From NCBI GenBank assembly GCA_900316675.1, contig ONDR01000018.1, positions 1 through 39,140 on the forward strand: 39,140 nt of DNA, given 5' to 3'. Below are positions 30,832 to 39,001 of the stretch, piece after piece. The notes under the pieces are model-generated. The model ran no database searches. It was not told the DNA's origin and saw only the letters and a program-made list of their open reading frames with translations. The first letter of the stretch is position 1. Every line of letters starts with the position of its first letter. The position numbers were made by a program, and so were the translations under genes. The stretch comes from an uncultured Bacteroidales bacterium. Its GTDB lineage: Bacteria > Bacteroidota > Bacteroidia > Bacteroidales > UBA932.

Positions 30832-32022
30832 ATGAACCTTTTAGAAGAAAGATTAGCGAAATATACCCTGCCTCAGCAGATGATGGCAAAAGGTATATAT
30901 CCTTATTTCAGAGAGATAGAAAGCAAGCAGGGCACAGAGGTAGAGATGGAAGGACATCCTGTCCTCATGTTCGGTTCTAACGCTTACACCGGTCTTACCG
31001 GAGACGAGCGTGTGATAGAGGCAGGTATCAAGGCCATGCGTCAGTACGGTTCCGGTTGCGCCGGCTCCCGTTTCCTGAACGGTACACTTGATATCCATGT
31101 CAAGCTTGAAAAAGAGCTTGCAGCCTTTGTAGGCAAGGACGAGGCCCTCTGCTTTGCAACCGGTTTCACGGTTAATTCAGGTGTGATACCAACCCTCCTT
31201 ACCAAGGATGACTATATTATTTGTGACGACAGGGACCATGCATCAATAGTTGACGGCCGCAGGCTGTCCTTCGCCAAGGCTCTGCACTACAAGCACAATG
31301 ACATGGCAGACCTTGACCGCACCCTCAGCAAGCTTCCGGACAATGCCGTGAAGTTCATTGTAGTTGACGGTGTGTTCTCTATGGAAGGAGACCTTGCAAA
31401 ACTCCCTGAAATTGTAGATTTCAAGAAGAAATACGCAAACGTAGTAATAATGGTAGATGAGGCCCACGGCCTCGGTGTATTCGGCCGCCAGGGACGCGGT
31501 GTATGCGACCACTTCGGCCTTACAGACCAGGTTGACCTTATCATGGGAACCTTCAGCAAGTCTCTTGCTTCAATTGGTGGTTTCATTGCAGCTAATAAGG
31601 TTATTATCAACTACTTGCGCCATACTGCCAGGACTTATATCTTCAGTGCTTCCTGCACACCTGCAGCTACTGCAGCTGCTCTTGAGGCCCTGCACATCAT
31701 CCAGAATGAGCCTGAGCGTATAGAGGCCCTTTGGAAGGTTACCAATTACGCACTCGCACGTTTCCGTGAGGCTGGCTTCGAGATTGGAGACACCGAAAGT
31801 CCTATCATCCCTCTGTATGTAAGGGATCTTGAAAAGACCTTCATTGTTACCGCAGAGGCTTTCAAGAATGGAGTATTCATCAATTCTGTGATTCCTCCGG
31901 CATGCGCACCTCAGGACACCCTGGTACGCTTCGCCCTTATGGCAACCCATACCAACGAGCAGGTTGACCGTGCCGTTGCCATCCTTACCAAGATATTCAA
32001 GGAGCAGGGAATCATAAAGTAG
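30832..32022 (+). CDS. spt: Serine palmitoyltransferase (alpha-oxoamine synthase)
   Basis: A 396-residue fold-type I PLP enzyme that condenses serine with a long-chain acyl-CoA in the first step of sphingolipid synthesis. The PLP lysine is K243 in GTFSKSLASIGG; D209 and H212 (VDEAHGLGVFG) and the GSRFLNGT segment are family features. The length matches Bacteroides SPT. A KBL-type glycine C-acetyltransferase has the same motifs, but the N-terminus and lack of a tdh neighbour favour SPT. The start follows an AAGGAA ribosome-binding site, which argues for this ATG over the in-frame upstream TTG. Confidence 0.88.
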   Translation: MNLLEERLAKYTLPQQMMAKGIYPYFREIESKQGTEVEMEGHPVLMFGSNAYTGLTGDERVIEAGIKAMRQYGSGCAGSRFLNGTLDIHVKLEKELAAFVGKDEALCFATGFTVNSGVIPTLLTKDDYIICDDRDHASIVDGRRLSFAKALHYKHNDMADLDRTLSKLPDNAVKFIVVDGVFSMEGDLAKLPEIVDFKKKYANVVIMVDEAHGLGVFGRQGRGVCDHFGLTDQVDLIMGTFSKSLASIGGFIAANKVIINYLRHTARTYIFSASCTPAATAAALEALHIIQNEPERIEALWKVTNYALARFREAGFEIGDTESPIIPLYVRDLEKTFIVTAEAFKNGVFINSVIPPACAPQDTLVRFALMATHTNEQVDRAVAILTKIFKEQGIIK

Positions 32023-32035
32023 ATTGTGACTTTTT

Positions 32036-32082
32036 TTAACCTGTACTGCTTCCGGACCTGGTTCGGAAGCAGTACAGGTTAA
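32036..32082. repeat. 19-bp perfect inverted repeat between spt and yicC
   Basis: The arms 32036-32054 and 32064-32082 are perfectly complementary (TTAACCTGTACTGCTTCCG and its complement) around a 9-base loop. A seven-T tract precedes the left arm and there is no T-tract after the right arm, so it is not a standard terminator on either strand. It would form a very stable RNA hairpin in a spt-yicC transcript. Confidence 0.85.
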
Positions 32083-32103
32083 GCATTTAATAAAAAAGAG
32101 ATT

Positions 32104-32988
32104 ATGGTAAAATCAATGACAGGATACGGCAAGGCCGAGGTTATTCTTTCTTCCGGATGCAAAATGACGGTGGAAATCAGGACTCTTAACGGTAAATCTG
32201 CGGACATTGGAATCAAGTCCCAGATACTGCCAAAAGATAAGGAACTTGCCATCAGGTCAATGATTGCACAAAGGCTGCAAAGGGGTACCATCGACGTTTA
32301 TATTACCCTGGAACAGCCGGCACAGGTAGCATCGCATCCTATTAATACAGAACTGCTTAAGAGTTATCTGGACCAGGTGCGCGCATTTGAGAAAGAGCAG
32401 GGGATAGCCGCTGACGCAACAGACGCCCAGGTGCTTGCAACTCTGCTTCGCTTCCCGGACGTGCTGGATGCTAAGAAGGCCGATGCTATTACAGAAGAAG
32501 ACCTGCCGCTTCTGGATCAGGTCTTTGACCAGGCCATTTCGGCTGTAGAGAATTACAGGGAGAAGGAAGGCCGCGTGCTGGACGCCGATGTGCGCAGCCG
32601 CATCGCTAACATTCAGGCTCTGTACGACCAGGTAGAAGCCTTTGAACCGGAGCGCATTGAGGCGGTTCGCGCCAAGCTTCAGAAAAACCTGGAAGACCTT
32701 GCGCAAAAGGTTGACCCTCAGCGCTTTGAGCAGGAAATGGTATTCTATCTTGAAAAGCTTGACATCAACGAGGAAAAGGTCCGCCTTCGCCAGCACTGCA
32801 AATACTTCCTTGAAACCATGGAGTCAGACCCGTATCCCGGCAAGAAACTTGGCTTCATAATCCAGGAAATCGGAAGGGAGATAAACACCACCGGATCAAA
32901 GGCAAATCACTCCGGAATCCAGCGCTGCGTTACCATGATGAAGGACGAATTGGAGAAGATGAGGGAGCAAAGTATGAATATACTTTAG
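32104..32988 (+). CDS. yicC: YicC-family endoribonuclease
   Basis: A 294-residue protein with the YicC/YloC opening MVKSMTGYGKAEV and the C-terminal DUF1732 region, including GKKLGFIIQEIGREINTTGSKA, the family's most conserved segment, followed by EKMREQ. YicC proteins are metal-dependent RNases involved in mRNA or sRNA turnover. It follows spt after an 81-base gap holding the long hairpin, and no new -7 box is evident, so it may be read through from spt. The next gene begins 25 bases downstream. Confidence 0.93.
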   Translation: MVKSMTGYGKAEVILSSGCKMTVEIRTLNGKSADIGIKSQILPKDKELAIRSMIAQRLQRGTIDVYITLEQPAQVASHPINTELLKSYLDQVRAFEKEQGIAADATDAQVLATLLRFPDVLDAKKADAITEEDLPLLDQVFDQAISAVENYREKEGRVLDADVRSRIANIQALYDQVEAFEPERIEAVRAKLQKNLEDLAQKVDPQRFEQEMVFYLEKLDINEEKVRLRQHCKYFLETMESDPYPGKKLGFIIQEIGREINTTGSKANHSGIQRCVTMMKDELEKMREQSMNIL

Positions 32989-32999
32989 GAAATTCTTAT

Positions 33000-33007
33000 T
33001 ATATTTG
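33000..33007 (+). promoter_or_regulatory. -7 promoter box before the two-TM protein
   Basis: TATATTTG matches TAnnTTTG and ends six bases before the ATG at 33014. Transcription would begin at or next to that codon, giving a leaderless mRNA or initiation at the internal ATG at 33056. Confidence 0.45.
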
Positions 33008-33013
33008 CCTGAA

Positions 33014-33835
33014 ATGACAAAGATTAAGAAAATACTGGACAGGTTCAAACTGACCATGAGAGGCAAGATTACTCTTAGCCTTTCTGCCATTGCCGTCATT
33101 TTGCTTGTGTCCACAACCATCTCCGTCTTCGAGTACAGGAGCATGAGCAACTATGTGTCCGACCTTATCGCAGACAACATAGAAAGCATCAATGCTGCCC
33201 AGAAATTGGCCAATGTGACCGATGCCTACAACCTCAAGATTCTTGCAGTCATTGGTGACGACACCAATAACGACCTTCCGGACTTCAATCGTTCCGAGTT
33301 CCTGGCTCACTGCGACAGCCTTCGCACTTCGCTCGCTTCCATCAACCTTCAGAATCTGGCAGATTCAGTCGAGTATTCGTGGAGCGCGTACATGCTTACT
33401 TCACTTGAGCTCCCGAACGTTCTGGTGGCAGATTTCATAGACTCCAGGTCATGGTACTTCGAGCGCCTTCAGCCCGTCTATAACAGCTTGCACGAGGACA
33501 TCGATGACCTTAACACCGCCATTTACAAAGAGCTCCAGAAGAACTCCGCTACTTTTGAAAGAGGTTTCTACAGGAGTATTATTCCGGGCGCCGTGGCTGT
33601 TGCCGTAGGTCTGCTGCTGGTACTTATGCTACTGTTCTATCTGTCAGTTTATTACGTTAATCCTATATACAAGATGTTGGCGGCGCTCCGCAACTACAGG
33701 GCCTTCGGAAAGGGCTATACTTCTGACTTTGAGGGCGACGACCAACTGAAAGACCTGAGCGACAATATCTCTGAACTTACACAGGAAAACATCCAGCTCA
33801 GGCGCCGAATCAAAACCCTGAGGGAAAAGTCTTAA
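33014..33835 (+). CDS. Two-TM sensor-like protein with helical periplasmic domain, no output domain
   Basis: A 273-residue protein. A basic N-terminus leads into TM1 (about 18-37), then roughly 150 residues of periplasmic helices resembling a four-helix-bundle sensor (MSNYVSDLIADNIESINAAQ; ESINAAQKLANVTDAYNLKIL), TM2 (about 190-212), and a cytoplasmic tail with a HAMP-like NPIYKMLAAL start ending in a coiled coil (QENIQLRRRIKTL). This is the input half of a chemoreceptor or histidine kinase, but there is no kinase, methyl-accepting or cyclase domain. It is three bases upstream of trkH, suggesting a role in potassium transport or its sensing; that is inference. ATG 33056 (MRGKITL) is an alternative start. 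Confidence 0.78.
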   Translation: MTKIKKILDRFKLTMRGKITLSLSAIAVILLVSTTISVFEYRSMSNYVSDLIADNIESINAAQKLANVTDAYNLKILAVIGDDTNNDLPDFNRSEFLAHCDSLRTSLASINLQNLADSVEYSWSAYMLTSLELPNVLVADFIDSRSWYFERLQPVYNSLHEDIDDLNTAIYKELQKNSATFERGFYRSIIPGAVAVAVGLLLVLMLLFYLSVYYVNPIYKMLAALRNYRAFGKGYTSDFEGDDQLKDLSDNISELTQENIQLRRRIKTLREKS

Positions 33836-33838
33836 CAG

Positions 33839-35308
33839 ATGAATCTTAAGGTCATATCCAGGAATGTGGGCTTTGCGCTTCTTGTAAGTGCATTGTTCAT
33901 GTTTTTGTCTGTGCTTGTTTCTGTGAAAAACGGAAACGACAGCGCCCTGGCCGCCCTTTTGATCAGTTTCATCATCACCTTTACCGCAGGTGCTTTCCCC
34001 TTCATCTTTGTAAGAAAGAACTCTGTCATCACCCTTAAGGACGGATACATGATTATCTTCCTTTCATGGGTGCTGTCATTCATATTCGGTATGCTGCCAT
34101 ATCTGCTTTGGGGCGGGCCTTTTACAGTTATAAATGCTTGGTTCGAGAGCGTATCGGGCTTCACTACAACCGGTTCCAGCATACTTGAAAACATCGAAGC
34201 CCTTCCGGACAGCCTGCTGTTCTGGAGGTCATCGACCCACTTTATCGGCGGCTTGGGAGTCGTTGTCTTCCTGCTGCTCATTATTCCTTCGTCAAGCCCT
34301 GTAAGGCTCCGTCTTACCAACATGGAGCTGTCATCGCTGTCCAAGCAGAGCTACAATACCCGCGCAAACAAGACGGTACATATCTTTACCTACGTTTACC
34401 TGGGTCTGGCTCTTGCAGCCTTCCTGGCTTACTGGATAGCGGGAATGAGTGCTTTCGATGCCATCAATCACGCTTTCAGCGTATGTGCGACGGGCGGTTT
34501 CAGTACCAGGAACCTGTCAATCGCTGCATATGGTTCGCCGGTTATCAATATCATCACCATTATATTCATGATATTGGGCTCCATGCACTTCGGCCTCATA
34601 TTTATGATATTTGCGACAAGGAGTATCAGACCGCTTAAGAACAAGGTATTCAAGTTCTATATCAGCACACTTGCCATCGTATCGATAATAGTGGCTCTGT
34701 CCCTTAAGACCGAGGGTATAGAGCAGACATGGGGCAGCGCCTTCATGAGCGGAACCTTTCAGGTTTGTGCCTATGCTTCTACAACCGGTTTTGCCATTGC
34801 AGACAACAGTATATGGCCGCTTCTGCCATGTGTAATGCTGATGTTTGTGGGCATTCAGTGCGGTATGGCCGGCTCTACAACCGGCGGCGTAAAGAGTGAC
34901 CGAATCTTCTATCTTTTCAAGGCGATTAAGCGCCAGGTTACCCGCAGCGTCAATCCTTCTTCCGTTACTAAAATCAGGGTGGGCGGCAAGTATTTTTCCG
35001 ACGAGGAAATGTTCCCGCATGTGCTTTACCTTACGCTTTTCCTTGTAATGATTGTGCTTTCCGTTGTTTTGTGCCTGATGTTCGGTGCAAACAATTACAA
35101 TGCGCTTTCCGGTACGATAGCATCCCTTGCCAATGTGGGCCCTGCTCTTGGAGAAATCGGTTCTGCCGGCAATTACAGTGCGGAGCCGTCCATGGTGAAG
35201 TTCATCTATACCCTTGACATGCTGCTGGGCCGTCTTGAGATTTATCCTGTTGTTGCGGCTGTCTCTATCATGCTGTCAAGAAAACAATCCAGAAAGACGG
35301 AATCTTAG
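33839..35308 (+). CDS. trkH: Potassium uptake transporter subunit TrkH/KtrB type
   Basis: A 489-residue membrane protein with the four repeated membrane-pore-membrane units of the Trk/Ktr/HKT superfamily. The selectivity-filter loops can be seen in order: VSGFTTTGSS, CATGGFSTRN, ASTTGFAIAD and ANVGPALGE. It forms the ion-conducting subunit that works with a cytoplasmic RCK protein (TrkA), which is not in the window. It has three-base gaps to its neighbours on both sides, so it belongs to the operon with the two-TM protein, the RecD-like helicase and the DPP-IV peptidase. Confidence 0.94.
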   Translation: MNLKVISRNVGFALLVSALFMFLSVLVSVKNGNDSALAALLISFIITFTAGAFPFIFVRKNSVITLKDGYMIIFLSWVLSFIFGMLPYLLWGGPFTVINAWFESVSGFTTTGSSILENIEALPDSLLFWRSSTHFIGGLGVVVFLLLIIPSSSPVRLRLTNMELSSLSKQSYNTRANKTVHIFTYVYLGLALAAFLAYWIAGMSAFDAINHAFSVCATGGFSTRNLSIAAYGSPVINIITIIFMILGSMHFGLIFMIFATRSIRPLKNKVFKFYISTLAIVSIIVALSLKTEGIEQTWGSAFMSGTFQVCAYASTTGFAIADNSIWPLLPCVMLMFVGIQCGMAGSTTGGVKSDRIFYLFKAIKRQVTRSVNPSSVTKIRVGGKYFSDEEMFPHVLYLTLFLVMIVLSVVLCLMFGANNYNALSGTIASLANVGPALGEIGSAGNYSAEPSMVKFIYTLDMLLGRLEIYPVVAAVSIMLSRKQSRKTES

Positions 35309-35311
35309 GCT

Positions 35312-36748
35312 ATGAACGACAGGGCGGTAAGGTTATATCAGGGGTTTCTTGAGAACTTGGGGTTCTCTCCCACGCCTTGCCAGGACTCCTGTTTTTCTAA
35401 AATTGCAGAATTCGTAACCGGTTCAGAATCAGATATCCTTGTTCTGACAGGTTTTGCGGGTACAGGAAAAACAACCCTTCTTGCATCTGTTGTCAATACC
35501 CTTGAAGCATACCATACCAAGTGTATTTTGCTGGCTCCGACGGGCCGTGCGGCCAAGGTACTGTCCAACTATTCCGGCCGTCAGGCCTATACCATCCACA
35601 AGCATATATACAGGCAGAAGTCCGTTTCCGATGATGGTATGGGCCTGTTTTCAATATCGCATAACAAGTCTGCCAGGACGCTGTTCGTCGTTGACGAGGC
35701 ATCCTTGATCGGCGGCATGCAGGAGGGCGGGCGTTCCGCCTTCGGTACCGGTGATCTGCTGGCGGACCTGATAGCTTTTGTGCGAAGCGGTGCAGAGTGC
35801 AAGCTGCTGCTGGTGGGCGACCGTGCCCAGCTGCCGCCGGTTGGCATGGATCAAAGCCCTGCGCTGGATGAAGCCATGTGCTCTTTTGGCGGGGTGGATT
35901 TTTGTTCGATGACTACAGTGGTTCGCCAGAAGGCGGAATCCGGCATCCTTGAAAATGCCACTCATCTGCGTCAATTGCTCTTTTCTGACAACGTGCAGTC
36001 CATGCCGGCATCGGGCCTTGGCCTGAAGGTTAAAGGCTTCCCGGATATTGAAAGGCTGTCCGGCGGAGACCTGCTGGAAACCCTGACCGATGCGTATGGC
36101 AATTACGGAGAAGGGGAGACCATAGTCCTGTGCCGCTCCAACAAAATGGCGAATCGCTACAATGCCGGTATCCGTGCAAAGATCCAATATAAAGAAGAGG
36201 ATCTGGTTAAAGGAGACAAGCTGATGGTTGTAAAGAACTGCTATCAGTTTGCTGGCCAGGAAGAGATGGATGTGACTGATTTCATTGCCAATGGCGATGT
36301 GGCCGATCTGCTTAAGATTGGAGGCTACGAAGAGCGTTACGGCCTTCATTTTGCCACTGCACGCGTGTCCTTCCCTGATTACGACGACATGGAAGTGGTG
36401 ACCAAGGTCTGCCTGGACGCATTGTCTTCAGAGGCTCCGGCCCTTACGGCCGACCAGCAGAACGGCCTTTACGCGGGCTTGAACGAGGATTACTCTCACA
36501 TTAAATCCAAGAGCAAACGCTATAAAGAGATTAAGGAAGATCCGTACTTTAACGCCCTTCAGATTAAGTACGCATACGCCCTTACCTGCCACAAGGCCCA
36601 GGGCGGCCAGTGGCGCTGCGTTTTCATAGACAATCCCTTCTGGCAGGACATCCTGGAGCGGGACCAGCTGCGTTGGCTTTACACCGCCCTGACTCGTGCC
36701 ACAGAGAAAGTCTATCTTGTTAACTTCAATGACAAATGTTTCAAATGA
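35312..36748 (+). CDS. RecD-like superfamily 1 helicase
   Basis: A 478-residue SF1 helicase. Walker A is GFAGTGKTT (47-55), Walker B lies in LFVVDEASLI, motif III is LLLVGDRAQLPPVG, and motif V/VI regions are YALTCHKAQGGQW and LYTALTRATEKVYLVN, the UvrD_C_2 signature. The N-terminal helix resembles the Dda/RecD lineage. It lacks RecB/RecC neighbours, so it is probably a standalone 5'-3' DNA helicase. It lies between trkH and a secreted peptidase with 3- and 1-base gaps, an odd functional company that may reflect only operon packing. Confidence 0.9.
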   Translation: MNDRAVRLYQGFLENLGFSPTPCQDSCFSKIAEFVTGSESDILVLTGFAGTGKTTLLASVVNTLEAYHTKCILLAPTGRAAKVLSNYSGRQAYTIHKHIYRQKSVSDDGMGLFSISHNKSARTLFVVDEASLIGGMQEGGRSAFGTGDLLADLIAFVRSGAECKLLLVGDRAQLPPVGMDQSPALDEAMCSFGGVDFCSMTTVVRQKAESGILENATHLRQLLFSDNVQSMPASGLGLKVKGFPDIERLSGGDLLETLTDAYGNYGEGETIVLCRSNKMANRYNAGIRAKIQYKEEDLVKGDKLMVVKNCYQFAGQEEMDVTDFIANGDVADLLKIGGYEERYGLHFATARVSFPDYDDMEVVTKVCLDALSSEAPALTADQQNGLYAGLNEDYSHIKSKSKRYKEIKEDPYFNALQIKYAYALTCHKAQGGQWRCVFIDNPFWQDILERDQLRWLYTALTRATEKVYLVNFNDKCFK

Positions 36749-36749
36749 T

Positions 36750-38789
36750 ATGAAAAGGATAGTATTAATCATTTCGATGCTGTTTATGGCAGCAGGGGCT
36801 GCACAGGCCCAGTTTCCCTTCTTCTACAAATGGGTAGAGAATAACAAGGTCGCATTCAGCTGCGACGGTTCTTTCAAGGATGCCGCAGGCTTTGTTATGG
36901 AGACCGGCAAGTTTACCCGTACCGACGGAGTGAACTACCCGGCAAAGTATACCACCTTCCCCGTTAATCCGGACGATGCAGTGAATCTTACCTACAGCCC
37001 TGATTCAACGATGTTGGCCTTTACCCGTGACAACAACCTTTGGGTAGTGGACATTGCCAGCAAGGAAGAGAAGCAGCTTACCTTCGACGGCAGCGAGCTC
37101 ATCCTTAACGGATATGCATCCTGGGTTTACTATGAAGAGATTCTTGGCCGTCCGTCAAGGTACTGCGCTTTCTGGTGGAGCCCGGACAGCAAGAAGCTTG
37201 GATACTATCGTTTTGACAATTCCAACGTGCCCATGTTCCCCATCTATTCTCCCTTCGGCCAGGATGGCAAAATCAGCCGTACACGCTATCCCAAGGCCGG
37301 TGAAGAGAACCCTAAGGTGAAGATAGGCATAATCGACGTTACTGCCGCCAAGCCCGAAACCGTTTGGGCGGACTTCGACCAGAATGAGGATCAGTATTTT
37401 GGCACTCCGTTCTGGGGAGCGGACAGCAAGGAGTTTTTTATTTCCAGGGAGCCCCGCATCCAGAATACGCTTGATCTTTACAGCGTTTCTGCAGCCGATG
37501 GCAGCAAGAACCATATCTATCATGAGGAATATAAAACCTGGCTGGACTGGATTGAGGGCATGATTTTCACAGAGAAGGGCCTTTATATGGTTCGTTCCTT
37601 CGAGACGGGATGGCAGCAGATCTACTTCCTTTCTTATGATGGCAAGACTCTGCGTCGCCTGACTGACGGTCCCAACTGGCGCGTAGAACTTCTTAAGGTT
37701 GACGAGAAAAAGGGCGATGTTTACTTCTCTGCCCGCCGCGAGTCAACGGTGCGTACCGGTGTGTACAAGGTTGACAAAAAGGGTGTGATAACCGCCCTTA
37801 CCGACCCGGCCTTCGATGCCCAGGGAATTGTGATGTCTCCGGACGGAAAGGCTTTCGTGGCAATCCTGAGCAACTTCAATACTCCTTATCAGGTTTGGCT
37901 TTACAATGTTGCCAAGGGTAAATCTGTCAAGGTAGGGGACTTTGCCGATACCTTCAAGGATGGCACTGACGATCTTGCCAAGCCGGAGCTTATCAGCATT
38001 ACCACTCACGATGGTCTGACTCTTCCTGGTTTCATCGTTTATCCTAAGAACTTCGATCCTTCAAAGAAGTATCCGGTTCATGTTGATATTTATGGCGGTC
38101 CTGATACTCCTCAGGTTCGCGATTCCTGGCGCAGTGGTGCGAATACCGCCCTTCAGTGGTGGTACAATAACGATATCATCGAGGTTACTGCTGACTGCCG
38201 TGCTGCAGGCCATAACGGCCGCGAGGGTCTGGACTTCATTTATCGTCAGTTGGATGTTGTAGAGGTTCAGGATTTCTGCGAGTGGGCCCAGTATCTTAAG
38301 AGTTTGCCTTATGTTAATGGTGACAAGATTGGTGTGGAGGGTTTCTCTTTTGGCGGAACTATGACTTCGCTGCTTGTTATGAATCATTCTGATTTGTTCC
38401 ATTATGGCATCGCTGGTGGCGGTGTTTACGATTGGTGTTTGTATGATACTCATTATACTGAGCGTTTCATGGAGACTCCTAAGACTAATCCTGATGGTTA
38501 TGCTAAAACTCGTGTAATTTCTCAGGTGAAGGCTTATCCGGCTAATTATGCTACTGATGCAGAGTCTGCTGCTAAGGTTGCTCCGGTTATGCTTATGCTT
38601 ACTCATGGTACTGGTGACGATAATGTTCATTTCCAGAATACGCTTCAGTTGATTAATGAGTTGCAGAAGCAGGGTAAGGCTTTCGAGTTCATGATTTATC
38701 CGGATGCTATGCATGGGTACCGTGGTTTCCAGGGGGCTCACGATCGCTCTGCCCACCGCGCCTTCTGGCTTAAATATCTGAAGAATTAG
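36750..38789 (+). CDS. Dipeptidyl-peptidase IV family serine peptidase (S9B)
   Basis: A 679-residue exported peptidase. The signal peptide MKRIVLIISMLFMAAGAAQA is followed by a beta-propeller (to about residue 410) and an alpha/beta-hydrolase domain. The catalytic triad is Ser533 (GFSFGG), Asp623 (HGTGDDNVHF) and His655 (MHGYRG). The double Glu E129-E130 (YYEEILG) is the DPP-IV feature that holds the substrate N-terminus, so it should remove X-Pro dipeptides in the periplasm. The frame extends 18 codons upstream into the helicase; the ATG with the signal peptide is correct. From about base 37990 the codons become markedly T-ending. Confidence 0.93.
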   Translation: MKRIVLIISMLFMAAGAAQAQFPFFYKWVENNKVAFSCDGSFKDAAGFVMETGKFTRTDGVNYPAKYTTFPVNPDDAVNLTYSPDSTMLAFTRDNNLWVVDIASKEEKQLTFDGSELILNGYASWVYYEEILGRPSRYCAFWWSPDSKKLGYYRFDNSNVPMFPIYSPFGQDGKISRTRYPKAGEENPKVKIGIIDVTAAKPETVWADFDQNEDQYFGTPFWGADSKEFFISREPRIQNTLDLYSVSAADGSKNHIYHEEYKTWLDWIEGMIFTEKGLYMVRSFETGWQQIYFLSYDGKTLRRLTDGPNWRVELLKVDEKKGDVYFSARRESTVRTGVYKVDKKGVITALTDPAFDAQGIVMSPDGKAFVAILSNFNTPYQVWLYNVAKGKSVKVGDFADTFKDGTDDLAKPELISITTHDGLTLPGFIVYPKNFDPSKKYPVHVDIYGGPDTPQVRDSWRSGANTALQWWYNNDIIEVTADCRAAGHNGREGLDFIYRQLDVVEVQDFCEWAQYLKSLPYVNGDKIGVEGFSFGGTMTSLLVMNHSDLFHYGIAGGGVYDWCLYDTHYTERFMETPKTNPDGYAKTRVISQVKAYPANYATDAESAAKVAPVMLMLTHGTGDDNVHFQNTLQLINELQKQGKAFEFMIYPDAMHGYRGFQGAHDRSAHRAFWLKYLKN

Positions 38790-38841
38790 CTCCCACGCCA
38801 GAGGGCAAAGTGCCCGTGAAACTCACGCTCCCGGGCACATC
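38789..38841. repeat. 53-base direct repeat, copy 1
   Basis: This copy begins on the last base of the DPP-IV stop codon and is matched by copy 2 160 bases downstream with one mismatch (C at 38793, T at 38953). It can fold as GTGCCCG...CGGGCAC with an inner CGTGA-AAC-TCACG hairpin, so it may act as the peptidase gene's RNA end or be a repeat family. Confidence 0.9.
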
Positions 38842-38880
38842 CCGGCCTGCGCCTCCGCCGTGACCTTCACCCCGGATGTC

Positions 38881-38901
38881 ATGCCCGGCAAGACCGGGCA
38901 T
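38881..38901. repeat. GC-rich palindrome, REP-like
   Basis: ATGCCCGG and CCGGGCAT form a perfect 8-bp stem around CAAGA, within GTCATGCC...GGGCATCCC. Palindromes of this shape are often dispersed in many copies in bacterial genomes; multi-copy status here is unknown. Confidence 0.7.
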
Positions 38902-38932
38902 CCCCTCACCCTGGTCACCAGCTGCATCAAGT

Positions 38933-38948
38933 AGCCCCACCCGGGGCT
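38933..38948. repeat. Short GC-rich hairpin AGCCCC-ACCC-GGGGCT
   Basis: A perfect 6-bp stem with a 4-base loop lies directly before copy 2 of the 53-base repeat. It may be part of the same composite repeat element. Confidence 0.5.
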
Positions 38949-39001
38949 GCTCTCACGCCAGAGGGCAAAGTGCCCGTGAAACTCACGCTCCCGGGCACAT
39001 C
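38949..39001. repeat. 53-base direct repeat, copy 2
   Basis: It is identical to copy 1 except at one base, in the same orientation and with the same internal hairpins. The bases beyond it (CACCCTCTGG) no longer match copy 1. Confidence 0.9.

Noticed and set aside
32031..32080. Simple intrinsic terminator of spt
   Set aside because: The T-tract precedes the stem and nothing T-rich follows it on either strand, so I list it as an unexplained inverted repeat.
38061..38756. A 231-residue minus-strand frame within the DPP-IV gene
   Set aside because: Its Ile/Ser/Asn-rich sequence results from the T-ending codons of the sense strand, which encodes the clear catalytic domain.
38789..39001. CRISPR array
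   Set aside because: Only two copies, 160 bases apart and 53 bases long, with no regular spacers and no cas genes in the window.
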